This document shows positions 50,165 through 61,657 of a DNA stretch of 64,000 bases, in pieces. The position numbers and the translations under genes are program-made. The stretch spans positions 1,302,001 to 1,366,000 of the forward strand of contig JAKUDP010000004.1 in NCBI GenBank assembly GCA_022570795.1. Reading direction: 5' to 3'. This stretch comes from Sphaerulina vaccinii (Eukaryota > Ascomycota > Dothideomycetes > Mycosphaerellales > Mycosphaerellaceae). The notes under the pieces are model-generated. The model had not been told where the DNA came from, made no database searches, and saw only the letters and a program-made list of their open reading frames with translations. How positions within the stretch are numbered: the stretch's first letter is position 1; each line of letters begins with the position of its first letter.

Positions 50165-52789
50165 ATGGAAGGCCAGGATCAGATGAGTCAGGCTGGCCAA
50201 CACGCCTTCCACGCCGAAGACGGATCGCAGTCAGATTTACCGCCACCCTCGAAGCGTCAGAGGGTTTCTCAGGTACGGACACCAGACGCGTGGTCCCATC
50301 AACAGTGGCCACGGCGGCGCAGGCGGAATGTCGATACCAGAGTGGTGCTGATGCTTCATAGGCTTGTGGGCCGTGTCGAGATCGCAAGACGCGCTGTGAT
50401 GGCCGTCAGCCGATTTGTCGTGCCTGTGAGACCAGAGGAGTGTCCAAGACGTGCAACTTCGACTGTAAGAACGCCAACAAAGCTGTTCATCACGAGAAGC
50501 GCGCAGGACTGATGTGGTGTATAGATGTCCGTCGACAGAGGCAATCTCGAACTTCAGGAGTCAATACCAGTCACTCTCCTGGCACCAGCATCCGAGCCGA
50601 GTCTTCCGATAGCCACAATCATGCGGCTCAAGCCTTGAACGACCTTCGTCAACCATCGCGAGAGAGCGTACCAGTACAGAGTGCTACTTATGCACCACCA
50701 CTGACTTCAGCCAGCACATTCAGGGCTTCTAATGCTACAGTCAGCGCACCTCCGGGTCACTATCACCCCGCTTGGCGTACACCCACAAGAGCAGATGGCC
50801 TTGCAACTTTGGCTGACGGCAATGACGATTCCGTGTATGGCCCTTCATCAACAGTAGCATTCCTACGACATGTTATGCCAAGTCATTCTGGAACAGCTAC
50901 ACCAGTGGAGCCCTCTGACACCAAGCCTCGAATTTCAGCTCCTGTCCCCGATCGTCATCTGCCACGGACTAATGGTCTGGCAGTACTACCAAGAAGGTGC
51001 CTGATGTCCATTTGTATGATGTTGTATAGGAGCTGACAAGCATGCAGACGTGAAGCAGACAACTTCTTGCTATGCTACTGGGAGTTCATACACCCTCTCT
51101 TTCCTGTGCTACATAGGCCGACGTTTCTTCGAAAGTACGAATCCTTGTGGACAGACACAGACAACGGTAATAACAAGAGTCATGAGTCCGAGGTAGAGGA
51201 TGCCACCTTCACTTCGACACTGAATCTGGTGTTCGCGATCGGCTGCAAGTTCAGTAGCATGATCGAAGCCACGCAGAAGTCAACTGTAGCCGAGGATTTC
51301 TTCCAACGATCGCGGCAGTCTTATGCCTTTGACATACTGGACTCCACCTCGATTGCAGTGGTGCAAATGCTCGTACTAACGGGAGTGTACTTACAGTCTA
51401 CTCAGCATGCAAGCAGGTGTTGTAAGTTCAGATGACCTGAGCCGTTGTAGTCGATACTGACTTCATGAAGGGAACTCAGTTGGTCTAGCGATTCGCATGG
51501 CTCAGAGTGTGGGCCTGCATGTCGACCACAATGGACGGCAGCCATTGTCACAAGTCGAACAAGAGATGCGTCGCAGAATCTGGCACACCTGCATACACCT
51601 CGATCGCCTCTTATCGATGACCTTCGGACGCCCATCTATGATTGAAAAGCAGATCGATGTCCCAGTCCCTGCACTGATCGATGACGAATGCCTGAGCGAT
51701 AGAGGTACTGGCGTGCAGGCTGCCGGGGTACCCTCCCGGCTTGGACTATTCGTTTCCTCATCACCACTCTTGGAGCTCCTTGAGGAGATTCTTGAGCGCT
51801 TCTATCGACACGGTAATTCGCTCAAAGGACAATCTGGCTCGCCTGACACTACTGACCTGGTCACGCCTGTCCTGGAACTCAATCGAAAGCTTGAAGATTT
51901 CGCCGAGACCATCCCAGAGTATCTACGAGTCTTCGACAACGGGAGCACGCCGGGCAGAACTGAGGATCATGTTCAGCTTCAGCAGCAAGTCTTGTGGAAT
52001 CGGTACGTATGCTACGCTACTATCGTGGCAGAGGAGCTAACACTATCAAACAGATTCCTGTACGTGCGTCTGCTGTCTCTAAGGCCTATTCTGCTAGCAG
52101 CAACAAAGCGAGGTTCTCGGGCATCGATGAATCGCTCCCTGGACAATGACGTGATTCGCAGTTGTTGCAGTCGATGTGTCTCAACAGCCTGCCAACTGGT
52201 TGATGGCATTCACGCCAACATTCATACCTTGTACAGGAGCTCTGGCTGGCACTCAGTGTATTGTAAGTGTTGGCTTCATCCTTGTAATACCTTAGCTAAC
52301 ATCAGCATCAGTCACGTTCAGCGCAGCAATGACACTCCTTGCTTCGTGGAAGATTCCAGACTTGCTACCTTATCCCGAAGGCGACACACGAGAAGCCACT
52401 TGGTCGCGCTGTCTAGTGATACTCGAGCACCACGAGAACCAAATACACTCGGCAGAGCACGCAATCAAGATTCTCAAATCGCTCAAGGCACAGATCTTCC
52501 AGCCTGCACGAACTCAAGGTGAAATCATCCGCGCGCCTATGTGATTGTGTTATACTGACACGGCATAGTACCTGCGCTTACCCAAGACGCTCCTACGCAG
52601 CTCGATCCAGCTCTACGAGCAATAGCGACACCGAATGGCAACGTGTCAACCCCAGCCACGACCGATATGTATCAAGCTCTCAATCTGGAAGATCAGGACT
52701 TGTTCAGCACAGACAACATATCAGAGGCGTGGTATGGACAACAATTGATCAACTTGGACTGGCTAGAGATACCACAGCTGTATGGCTAA
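50165..52789 (+). CDS. Zn2Cys6 / fungal_trans transcription factor, likely regulator of the aromatic-catabolism genes
   Basis: 738 aa in eight exons: 50165-50272, 50362-50464, 50525-50996, 51048-51421, 51480-52002, 52054-52262, 52312-52518 and 52569-52789. The coding sum is an exact multiple of three. The Zn2Cys6 cluster is ACGPCRDRKTRCDGRQPICR with C38, C41, C48, C55, C58 and C67, then YVRRQRQ, which only appears when intron 2 is removed. The middle domain (FLLCYWEFIHPLFPVLHRPT; GLAIRMAQSVGLHVD; RRRIWHTCIHLDRLLSMTFG) is the PF04082 fungal_trans fold. It ends 66 bases from the convergent dioxygenase gene, suggesting local control. Confidence 0.88.
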
Positions 52790-52855
52790 AAACACCATCA
52801 GCGATGATAATCTTACTGATAATGGCCAGGCTTGAATTTGAGCAAGACAAGAACT

Positions 52856-53968
52856 TCAAAGCCGTGACTTGGTCACTTGCTTCGCAAGCAGGACATCATA
52901 GTTCAATTCCCACTTGGCCTTCGTATCACCTGCCCGCGGTACAAACTTGACAACGAGATCGCCTTTGACAGCGAAGACCGCATCGTTCTCCAAGAAGTCG
53001 CTGTCGGCGTCGTAGATCTGGGTGGTCATTGGTTGGTAGCCTTCTTTGCGCACCTGCCACGCTGTTAGCCGAAGTTACGGAGAATGGTAATGAGAACGGA
53101 GCATCTGCTCAAGTTTTGCTTACCATGAGGTGAATGTGAGCAGGTCGCATAATCTGCCTGTCCATGAGATGCAGGAGCTTGCCTCCAGGACCGTCGGTCG
53201 GCACAGGATATGGCGTAGGCTTAATGCAGTAAAAAGCATATTCGCCTCGAGCATCAGTTATGAACTGTCCTCGAAGATTGTGTTCCACCTGCTTTTTGTC
53301 TTGCTGCTCGTAATACCCTGCGGTGTCATCAGTGAAATTGCGTTGTGGCACTCCGCGCGAACACGCTCACCATTGGTTGAAGCTTGCCAGACATCGATCT
53401 TCGCATTGGCTAGAGGCCTGCCAGTCTTCCCATCGATAACACGCCCATAGAAGTATACATCAACTGCATCTGGAGCTTTGGTGATGTGGATCGTGTCTGC
53501 TTTCTGGCGAACAGGATGATCTTCACGAAAGAATGGTCCTAGGATGGCACTTGCCGTTGCAGCGCTGTTAGGATCAGTGGCTTTCTCGTACGTGATGGCA
53601 TCTACTAGACTGGCGGGGACAGTCAGCTCCGATCCTTCTGGTGCGCGTCGACACAGCTTACGATTCGAGGCCGATCACATCGCATAAAAGCTGGCCTTCA
53701 TTTCGTTTCGCATTGCTCATCTGGCCCGCTTGGTTGATGAAGTTGACACCAGCGAGCCACTCATCGACTGTGAGATCGATGTCTCTGTTTGAATGTCAAT
53801 TTCGTTCCTAGCTGAGCATCTCCGAACCTCTTACCTGGCAAAGTCGTGGACGTGTCTGATCAGCGACGACAGCACTTCTCGGAGTCTAGGATTTGTTTTG
53901 GGACCCATCGCTTTGACTATGTTCTCCGTCCACGCAGCGTCCAGGCTGGCTTCCTTAGCTGGAGCCAT
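52856..53968 (-). CDS. Intradiol ring-cleavage dioxygenase (catechol/hydroxyquinol 1,2-dioxygenase type)
   Basis: 295 aa in five exons: 53835-53968, 53662-53784, 53371-53609, 53124-53317 and 52856-53053, all joining in frame. The ATG at 53968 gives MAPAKEASLDAAWTENIVKA. The N-terminal dioxygenase_N helix region contains LTVDEWLAGVNFINQAGQM. The catalytic part has YFYGRVIDGKTGRPLANAKI, NGYYEQQD (Tyr iron ligand), PTPYPVPTDGPGGKLL (second Tyr) and RPAHIHLM (two His ligands). These bind non-haem Fe(III) and split catechols between the hydroxyls to give cis,cis-muconates. The N-terminal domain excludes protocatechuate 3,4-dioxygenase. Catechol or hydroxyquinol is the likely substrate; the next gene suggests catechol. 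Confidence 0.9.
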
Positions 53969-54482
53969 GTTTTTTGAGGCGGAGTGATGACTGATGAGGG
54001 AGTCGGCCTCACTACTGCAATGTTTCACTGAGCTGGAGGCTACCAAGGTGATCAGAGATTCCTGCTTTCAAGTTTGCAATGTGTCGAAACAGCTGAGAGC
54101 GTTGCAATAGTAAGCTCCCTTATAACACGCTCGGCTGCTGTCCAATGTAGGTTTATATAAGTAAGCAACTCAATCCTGCAATCCTGCCGCGCGATGTGTG
54201 CCCTCTCTCGTACTCGGGTAGAGTCCATGTTCTGCAGGCATGTTTCATATGATGTCCAACCACTATGAGCCTCTTTTGGGAAACCCGAATTGAAAGAGAC
54301 AGTAAAGTGAAAAGCATGGATCGGGTCGGCATTGCTTAACGGCAACACAGGCAATTCGAATGCCTGTACGCTGTTGATACGACTGAACACACCACACAGC
54401 AGGCCGACTGATGAGACTGTCAGATTGAAACATACTCAAGAACTCCAGACGCCAGGCTATATATAGACGCCACGACAAGTTA
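53969..54482. promoter_or_regulatory. Promoter region of the dioxygenase, with two TATA-like elements
   Basis: Between the dioxygenase start and the stop of the upstream monooxygenase on the same strand. TTATATAA near 54151-54158 (about 185 bases upstream) and CTATATATAG near 54459-54468 could serve the minus strand. No regulator site identified. Confidence 0.4.
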
Positions 54483-55910
54483 CTACAGTTTCGACCTAAT
54501 CATCACCTGAAGTCGAACCTTAGCTTCCTGACACATCTTTGGCACATCAACATCCGCAATCTTCGAGTTCCGTGTGTTGATTTCCTGCTCAATCTTGCTG
54601 AAATCCGCTCCAACGCCCTCCGCAAGCCACTCATAGCAATTGCCAATATGAGCACTAGTCTGCACAAGAAAGTGTCCGCGGTCTCGTCTCTGCACATCAA
54701 AAGTAGCAAATGCAGCTTCGATATCTTTTTGTGTTCGCACATTATCGTCTGCGAGAAGATCTGCCAGAATCGCTGAGTCCTCGATACACATGCCAGCTCC
54801 AGCTCCATGGTGTGGAGAAGATGCGTGTGCTGCGTCTCCGGTCAAGACTACGCTGCCTTTGGCGAAGTATGGGAGAGGATTGTCGCCAGTGTGGAAGATA
54901 GCCCAAACGTCGAGGTTGGCTTTGCAGAGTTTCAGGAGACTTATTACGTCGTGGCCGTAACCTTCGAAGTCTTTCAGAGCGTCTTCTCGCGTTGCAGATC
55001 GAGTGAGCTTATTGTAGTCAGGCCAATCATCTTTGGTCGTGTGGAAGGCTACGATGTTCAAGGTCTTGCCGTGGTTGACGGGAAAGGTGAGCATGTGTCC
55101 ACCAGGACCCATCTGGAAGTTGAGTCAGCAACATGGTAGCTTACTACTAAGTACTTGTAATTGGTACTCACATGCATGCACGAGTTCTTTGCCTTTTCCT
55201 CTCCCACGGCTGCAACTGCTTCGTCCATATCTGCAAGTGCTCTATATGCGTATTTGTGCGTGTAAGTCGGGTAGCTTCTTGGGTCGTCTTTGCCATACAT
55301 CATCCTCCTCACACTCGACTTGATGCCATCACAACCAATGACAGCATCAGCGATAGCAGTGCTCTTATCGTGGAACGTGAGAAGCCATCTTCCGTCATCT
55401 CTCTGCTCGAAAGACTCTAATCGCTTGCCAAACTGTGCTCGCTTACTTGGGAATAGCTTGATCAATTCGTCCAGATAATGAGCTCGATGGACACCGGCCT
55501 GGCCAAGATTGTTGGAAATCGTAAATGCAAGAGTGTCCTTAGGGTTATCCTTATGGTGATAGCCGTCATGATAGTCGAACCAGACCTTTTCTTTGCTTGG
55601 CCACATGTTCTTGGTTCGGACTTTCTCGAATGCTTCGTATATTCCCTGGTTGCAGTGTTTCATAGCTTGGACTGCATTTGCCGTGAAAGCTACTCCTGCT
55701 CCAATCTCAGCGAAATGGGCGGCTTGTTCATAGATTGTCACTGGTATGCCACGGCTGTGGAGTGCAATGCCTAGGGTGAGACCTGAGATGCCTAGTTCGT
55801 TCGTGTCAGCATTGCTACATAGGGCTTCTCCGTGATAGCGGTTGTTTTGCATGTGATGGCAACATACCTCCTCCAATGACAGCAATTTCAAAGCTCTTCT
55901 TGGTCGCCAT
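54483..55910 (-). CDS. FAD-dependent aromatic monooxygenase, salicylate hydroxylase-like
   Basis: 430 aa in three exons: 55868-55910, 55172-55791 and 54483-55112. Exon 1 encodes MATKKSFEIAVIGG, and the splice at 55792-55866 completes the FAD loop IGGGISGLTLGIALHSRG. The conserved CDGIKSSVRRMMYG is the DG motif, and VVLTGDAAHASSPHHGAGAG is the GD motif of class A flavoprotein hydroxylases. PGGHMLTFPVNHGKTLNIVA closely follows the salicylate 1-monooxygenase pattern, a decarboxylating enzyme making catechol from salicylate with NADH and O2. Substrate inferred from family and from the ring-cleavage dioxygenase next door. Confidence 0.85.
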
Positions 55911-56614
55911 TTCTTATGCAAGACTGATATCTGGAGCAGGATTGCAGAGGATGTTCTGATGAGGCTTTCTGCGGCTGTCTTATGGCCGTTTTCGTCGGAA
56001 CGCAGCTACTCTCATATATGGCTGATTGTTTCACAAGAATATCTTGTGCTTAATGTGCGCAAATTGCCAATGTACGCATCAGCATTGTTACTGCTGACCG
56101 TGCTCTAGGATAGCGTTCGTCATGGTTGAACAGCGGCCTGCAAAAGTGGGGAAGGATTCTTTCCGATCCCGATCAAAACCATCTTGCAGCCGAAGCGAAA
56201 CTTTGAAGGAAATTGAAGCAGAACCTCTCGTCCTTTTGCAGGCTCGCTGTTGTACTTCGTCCGAGCGAACTTGAGGCACCAACGGGCACGATCGATGGTG
56301 CTTACAGCCCGAGAACCTGGCATTATTGACTTGTTCGGATCAGCAGATCAGACTCGTCAGCTAGGTCATTGCGACATGCTGTGAGACTTCGGAACTTGCG
56401 ATGACCAAGCTTTTGGGAGACATCCGAGCCCTGTTTGCCTGCAGCGACAGCATCAAGAAGCGGATTGGGTCAGTAGTCCATCAGAGAAGGTGTACATCTC
56501 ATTACAATTGCCTGCATATGCTATACTCTGGGTATCGTCAGTATCACAACCAAAAGCACATCGCTCGTACCTCGCTATGCCCGCATTACTACCCTCGCCC
56601 TCACTGATCAAGCA
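55911..56614. other. Intergenic
   Basis: Promoter of the monooxygenase and 3' flank of NTE1. A 67-aa minus-strand frame (56120-56323) has an ATG but no family resemblance and is not called. Confidence 0.5.
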
Positions 56615-59600
56615 TCATATACTCGCTCTCCTAGGTGCCATCGTTCTCCTCAAATTCCTCTCTTCCTCACTAACAGCCTCCAGACCAGGAAGCACGCCTT
56701 CATCTCTAAGATCTGCCAAGAACTTCTTGCCATACTGATAGCCTACCTGATAGATCTCATCAAACTTGCCGAAGTCCAACGTTCCATAACTCTCAATTGG
56801 TGGCCTCATATATCTGCATCCGGGAATGTTCTTCGCTCGTTCTAGGTTGTCGACACTGGACACATAAGCCAGGCGTGCTTGTATCTCACTCAGTGTTGGT
56901 GGGTTCGGGTAGGAGCTGAAAGGATTCCAGCGATTGATCGAAGCCCAGAATCCTGAAAGTGAGTCGCCATATGCTTGAGGAGTGTCATCATCAAGTGACC
57001 CGACATCAACAGCGAAGATTTGGTCTGCGCCCAAAGCCTTCATGTGAGAGACTGTCAGGTTGTCCGTGTATCCTCCATCCAGCAACATAGCGCCCTCATC
57101 GCACATGGGTGGCAGCAGTCCTGCCAAAGACATGCTTGCGCGGATATACCGCCATACATATCCGCTGGTGTGAATCTCTGGTCTACTCTTTGAGATGTTG
57201 GTGCTATTGCAATAGTACTCTAGCCAGAAGTCCTCGATCTGGCTATCTCCAAAAGTCTTGAAAATACCACGATTGAATTCGTGCCCAGTAGTGTAGGAGG
57301 CTGAAGGGTACGTGACGTCCAATGCGAATCGCCACATACTTCCCATTCTGCCTGCAAACTTCTTGACGCGTCCGTACATGGGCACAACGTCTGCATCTTG
57401 TGCGTAGACAGCTCCCACGAAAGCACCGATCGAAGTGCCACCTATGATGTCGATGGGCAATCCAGCTTCCTCGAGAGCACGTATCACTCCGACATGCGCA
57501 AGACCACGAGCACCGCCTCCACCAAGAACGAGGCCAACTGACTTGCCGCACAAACGGCGTGCCAGACGATGGAAGTCGCCCTTGAAAGGTGTCTCAGCTG
57601 AGAAAAGTGGTGTTTGTCTGACTCGTCGCGATGTGTACTTGTGGATCTCGGCTTGTATGACTTGCACGCGTTGCTTGATGGCATTGCCAAGTCGCTTACC
57701 TGCAGTATGAGGATGGACTGGCTCGGGCGCAGCACGATATGCCATCTGGACGTGATGGTGAGAGCCATTGATCCAGGACCTGTTGCGAAGCCAAGCTCTC
57801 GTAGTGCCTGAAGGGCAGTATCGCTCACTGTGGAGCAGTATGAGCTCCTTGCGAGCTGTTGTCTTGGTAGTGAGCAGGAAGCGCTCGTACTCTCCAATGG
57901 CTGGTGATCCTTCGGCGAGACCAACGAGGTAAATGCAATCAGCTTGACTGATGCATGTTTGTGTCCATGGCGATTTGACACTGGTGTCAGCGACGTAGAT
58001 CACAATGCCATACTTCTCTTCGAGATCTGCCAAATATTGTGTCAACTTCAGCTTGCCCATCTTGCTGAACGCATGTCGGCCAAGGTGGTTCAATATCGAG
58101 CCTTGATTGAGCACACAGACACCATTGGGTGTTCCGATCTGGTTCAGAGCAGCCTGTAGCTTGTTGCTAAACTCTACCACCGGTACTCCAGCTGTGCATG
58201 GTATTACTGCCACCGTCCTGAGGTTTGATGTCGTTGTGGCCTTTGGTCTCTGTACACTGAGCTTGTTGTAACTCTCGTGCTCGTTCATGGGATTCTCGAT
58301 GAGTGCTCGCATTCGAGAAGCGATGATCTTCGACACCTTGATTGTGATGCCCGGGTGCTCCTGCGCCAGACTGTTGAACAGCGTCTTTGGGAACTTGGCA
58401 AGCTCTGTATCTCTGATAGCATGGAGTGTTCCCGGCCTAGTCGATTCTGTCAAAACTTCTAACTCGCCAACACTGTCGCCTTGACCATATTCGCCGATTA
58501 CCTTCATGTTATTATCGTCACTTTCCTGTATCGCTCTCAGTCGACCGTTGAGCACGATATATATCGCGTCGCTCTCTTCGTTCTGATTGTAGATGGCCTG
58601 GCCAGCATTGACTTGTACCCACTCCAGCGCAAAGTCAATGTGCAGGATGAGTCGCGGTAGCAGGCTGGTCATGCGTTTAGCCATTGTCAACAGAACAATA
58701 GGATGTCGTTCCACGATCTTCTCGATCGCCATTCGTGGCAAAAAGCCAACATAGACATCAGTCTTGGCCTTGACATTGATCAGCGAGCGGTATGATGAGA
58801 CAGTCCCGAGGTACCCAGCAAGACCTCCAGGCTTGATAAGATGAAGGCTCTTGTACACCCGTCCTGATTTCTTTCGTTTGTGATGCTCTGCCGCGCCGAC
58901 TGAAGATGACCTCTTCTCGCCAGATTGTGATGTTTTGGGCCCAAACAGGTCTGTCGATTCTGCGCCGCCAGCGTGGGCGAGCGTACCAAGCACATTGGAG
59001 TGAGCTTCTTGCTCCACAGATGCGCTCACATCCAGAAATCCGTCGATCACATAGTAGATGCCAGGATTACGCTCGCCTTCCTCAACCAGGACTGAGTCTT
59101 TGGGGAAGTACACAATCTCTACTTCGTTCTTCAGATCTTCCATGATGTTAGCCGAGCCGCCTACACTGAAGGCAGATGCTGAAGCCACCGAGTCTCCATC
59201 GTCTTGCGATCCGTCAAACGGGTCCATGAATCCGAACGCGGCGTTGTTGAAAATCGCACTCTGACTTCTCCTGTCATAGGATACCAAGCGTGGCGATTGT
59301 GCAACAGATTCAGGCCTTCTCATGCCATCTTTGGAATTCGTGAGACCGATCGCTTTTGCCATGCAGTCCATGATCGATTCGCGAAAGATGGCGTCCTCAT
59401 CTATGGACTCCTGGCGATGCAAAGTGGCTCTCGGATTCATGCGTGGTGAGAAGTGTTCTCGTCCCTCCCTCCTCGCTGTCAAGTCTACATCGTCGCCATT
59501 CGTTCGTGGTGTCGAGTAAGGATGAGAGAAGCTCCCTCGCTCGCCTCTGATGCGGCCAGAGTCGCGTTGCGCATGAATGTTCGTAAGCAGATCGCCTGCA

Positions 59601-61207
59601 CTCATGCCTCCTCGCTCGCCACCGACCTCTGTCGAATTGAGGGCGCCATTAGCTGCGCTCATGCGGGCGCGCATCGCCACATCTCTCTGTAGTGTGCTGC
59701 TAGTGCGTCTCGGCTGCGCAATGCGAGGGTTATGCAATGCTATGCCTTTCGTGAGCTCCTCAGGCTCCACGCGTTCCAGATCTTTCCGAAACTTATCCTT
59801 GAGCCTGGACAAGGCTTCACCTCGTAGGAAGTCTGGCAGATCATAGCTCGTATATCTGTCCATGAGACGCTCCGTCCTAAGCACATCGCTGGTCAGTCCT
59901 AGATATGAACTTGCAGTGGCCAATGTGACGCGCTGTAATCTCGTTAGGATAACTTGCACGATGTGTGCGGTTGCTTTTGGATAGATTCTCGTAATGCGAT
60001 GGAATGCGCTAGCAGGAATGATTGCGATTGTAGTATCAACAGTGGCACGAGCAACGATATCTGGATGTGCAGATGCTTGTTTCCGCTTCCTGGTACGTGT
60101 GCTATCGGCACGAGCATAGCTGGGTCTCCGGCTATGTTGCTGCTGGCCGAAGTCGTCTGTACTGCCACTGCCGTCCAGTGTGAGCGGAGGTGGGTCTCGT
60201 GAAGAGAAAGGATGGTAGGCATTGGAGGATGCTCTCTGCCTCGACACAGGACGAGAACCACCACCCCATTGCACGGCGCTATCTGTACCCAGCTCTGGAG
60301 TGCCATGTTCCGGGTGAGGAGTCATGCGGAAATGATTTTTGAGGTTGCCATTCGAGCCACTCGCGTTCAGGTGGTCCTCTTCATCGAATCTGAGCTTGAC
60401 GTTCTCGGTGAAGAGTGCTAGGATAGAGAAGAGCGAAGACATGGGCGCGCCATTCTTGACCTCAGTAAGTAACTGGTAACTTCCGTGACCACCTGCTCGA
60501 TCTTCACCATGATCGTCATCTACTCCTCCAGACTCGTTAGGAGATTCACCACCGTCTTGGTCGCGATTGGACTTGACGAAGATCTGCACGAGCCCATCAA
60601 CCACCAAGCAGAACCCTTTCTCTTCTTCCAGTAGCAGAGTTTCTCCAGCAATGAGCTTCCGCGTCTGCATTGTTCGCGTGAGCTCATGGAAGACTGGTCG
60701 TTCAAGATACCCAAAGACTTTGATGGCACTGAGAAATTCATCGAAGTAGTTTCCAAGACCAGGTTTCGAGTCGGTCTCCTGGGAGTCTGGAAAGATCTCG
60801 ATTTGTGGTTCTTTCCGTTGTGGCTCCGGCGGCAGACGCGAGTACATGTTCATGAACCTGTATCTCACAAACCAGCTGACTGTCGAGGCCACGACGACCA
60901 GAAGCAGTAATAGAGTCGTCATGTTCATCGTGAAGGTCAAACTGGTTGACAGGAATGAGAAGAGCCATGTTGGTAGTGTATAGGTCACAAATGTGATAGT
61001 CCAATACAGCACACTGGGCACTACCGTGAATATGCCCAAGGCAAGGCCTCCAAGCATACTCAAGGTCGATCGAGCGGAGTCGGGAGTGCCGGCCGGGATG
61101 TTGACAACCACGCTGCTGCTGGGAACGAGAGAGCTGACTGAAGCTGCGAGCTGTTGTGTGGCAGCAGATAGCGAAGCAGACACCGATGGCGTTTGACTCC
61201 CATCCAT
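56615..61207 (-). CDS. NTE1: Lysophospholipase NTE1 (patatin-like phosphatidylcholine hydrolase)
   Basis: 1530 aa, no intron seen. The ATG at 61207 gives MDGSQTPSVSASLSAATQQL; an upstream in-frame GTG was rejected. Two N-terminal membrane segments (LGGLALGIFTVVPSVLYWTI and TTLLLLLVVVASTVSWFV) anchor it in the ER. Cyclic-nucleotide-binding-like domains follow, e.g. VEIVYFPKDSVLVEEGERNP and AIYNQNEESDAIYIVLNGRL. The patatin domain has the oxyanion loop GGGGARGLAHVG, the Ser in IGGTSIGAF (near residue 1256) and the Asp in LLDGGYTDN. NTE1 deacylates phosphatidylcholine to glycerophosphocholine and influences lipid droplets. Length is normal for the family. Confidence 0.95.
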   Translation of the reverse strand: MDGSQTPSVSASLSAATQQLAASVSSLVPSSSVVVNIPAGTPDSARSTLSMLGGLALGIFTVVPSVLYWTITFVTYTLPTWLFSFLSTSLTFTMNMTTLLLLLVVVASTVSWFVRYRFMNMYSRLPPEPQRKEPQIEIFPDSQETDSKPGLGNYFDEFLSAIKVFGYLERPVFHELTRTMQTRKLIAGETLLLEEEKGFCLVVDGLVQIFVKSNRDQDGGESPNESGGVDDDHGEDRAGGHGSYQLLTEVKNGAPMSSLFSILALFTENVKLRFDEEDHLNASGSNGNLKNHFRMTPHPEHGTPELGTDSAVQWGGGSRPVSRQRASSNAYHPFSSRDPPPLTLDGSGSTDDFGQQQHSRRPSYARADSTRTRKRKQASAHPDIVARATVDTTIAIIPASAFHRITRIYPKATAHIVQVILTRLQRVTLATASSYLGLTSDVLRTERLMDRYTSYDLPDFLRGEALSRLKDKFRKDLERVEPEELTKGIALHNPRIAQPRRTSSTLQRDVAMRARMSAANGALNSTEVGGERGGMSAGDLLTNIHAQRDSGRIRGERGSFSHPYSTPRTNGDDVDLTARREGREHFSPRMNPRATLHRQESIDEDAIFRESIMDCMAKAIGLTNSKDGMRRPESVAQSPRLVSYDRRSQSAIFNNAAFGFMDPFDGSQDDGDSVASASAFSVGGSANIMEDLKNEVEIVYFPKDSVLVEEGERNPGIYYVIDGFLDVSASVEQEAHSNVLGTLAHAGGAESTDLFGPKTSQSGEKRSSSVGAAEHHKRKKSGRVYKSLHLIKPGGLAGYLGTVSSYRSLINVKAKTDVYVGFLPRMAIEKIVERHPIVLLTMAKRMTSLLPRLILHIDFALEWVQVNAGQAIYNQNEESDAIYIVLNGRLRAIQESDDNNMKVIGEYGQGDSVGELEVLTESTRPGTLHAIRDTELAKFPKTLFNSLAQEHPGITIKVSKIIASRMRALIENPMNEHESYNKLSVQRPKATTTSNLRTVAVIPCTAGVPVVEFSNKLQAALNQIGTPNGVCVLNQGSILNHLGRHAFSKMGKLKLTQYLADLEEKYGIVIYVADTSVKSPWTQTCISQADCIYLVGLAEGSPAIGEYERFLLTTKTTARKELILLHSERYCPSGTTRAWLRNRSWINGSHHHVQMAYRAAPEPVHPHTAGKRLGNAIKQRVQVIQAEIHKYTSRRVRQTPLFSAETPFKGDFHRLARRLCGKSVGLVLGGGGARGLAHVGVIRALEEAGLPIDIIGGTSIGAFVGAVYAQDADVVPMYGRVKKFAGRMGSMWRFALDVTYPSASYTTGHEFNRGIFKTFGDSQIEDFWLEYYCNSTNISKSRPEIHTSGYVWRYIRASMSLAGLLPPMCDEGAMLLDGGYTDNLTVSHMKALGADQIFAVDVGSLDDDTPQAYGDSLSGFWASINRWNPFSSYPNPPTLSEIQARLAYVSSVDNLERAKNIPGCRYMRPPIESYGTLDFGKFDEIYQVGYQYGKKFLADLRDEGVLPGLEAVSEEERNLRRTMAPRRASI

Positions 61208-61657
61208 GGCGAACGTCGATGCACGTGGTCCAGGTATGTGCTCTGACGAGTCCGACACGCCTCACTGGGAAGGTCGATGTGGCTCAGCGCATGTGAAAGC
61301 GAATCAAATGCGCAACGTGCATTTTCGTGTTGACGAACTGTCCACTGGTTCTTCGAGTTGCGCGACGTGCGATGCAGACGATGTTTCGGCGTTAGTTTCG
61401 TGATGCAGAGTCGAAGTCAAAGGTTGATATTGGTGCGGTGTGCTTGGTCGTGATGTTCGTGTCTGTGGCGTCGTCGCGGTCGCGCTTGCCAACTTGAGAG
61501 GAAAATCGTTCCTCCCTTTCCGAAACTAGGTTCTATACTTTGGCTTCAATCGCGTCCTTCACGTGCACATCCGCCAGCAACATTCGAGTCTCATACCATT
61601 ACGCGCATCTCTGGACCTCGACCACCTCCCAGCGACTGATATCATCCTCCCTCCGCG
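61208..61657. promoter_or_regulatory. Bidirectional promoter between NTE1 and PAF1
   Basis: 450 bases separate the two divergent start codons. No TATA box stands out, as usual for housekeeping genes. Confidence 0.45.

Noticed and set aside
56120..56323. 67-codon minus-strand frame with ATG between the monooxygenase and NTE1
   Set aside because: No family resemblance and no further coding evidence; too short to call.
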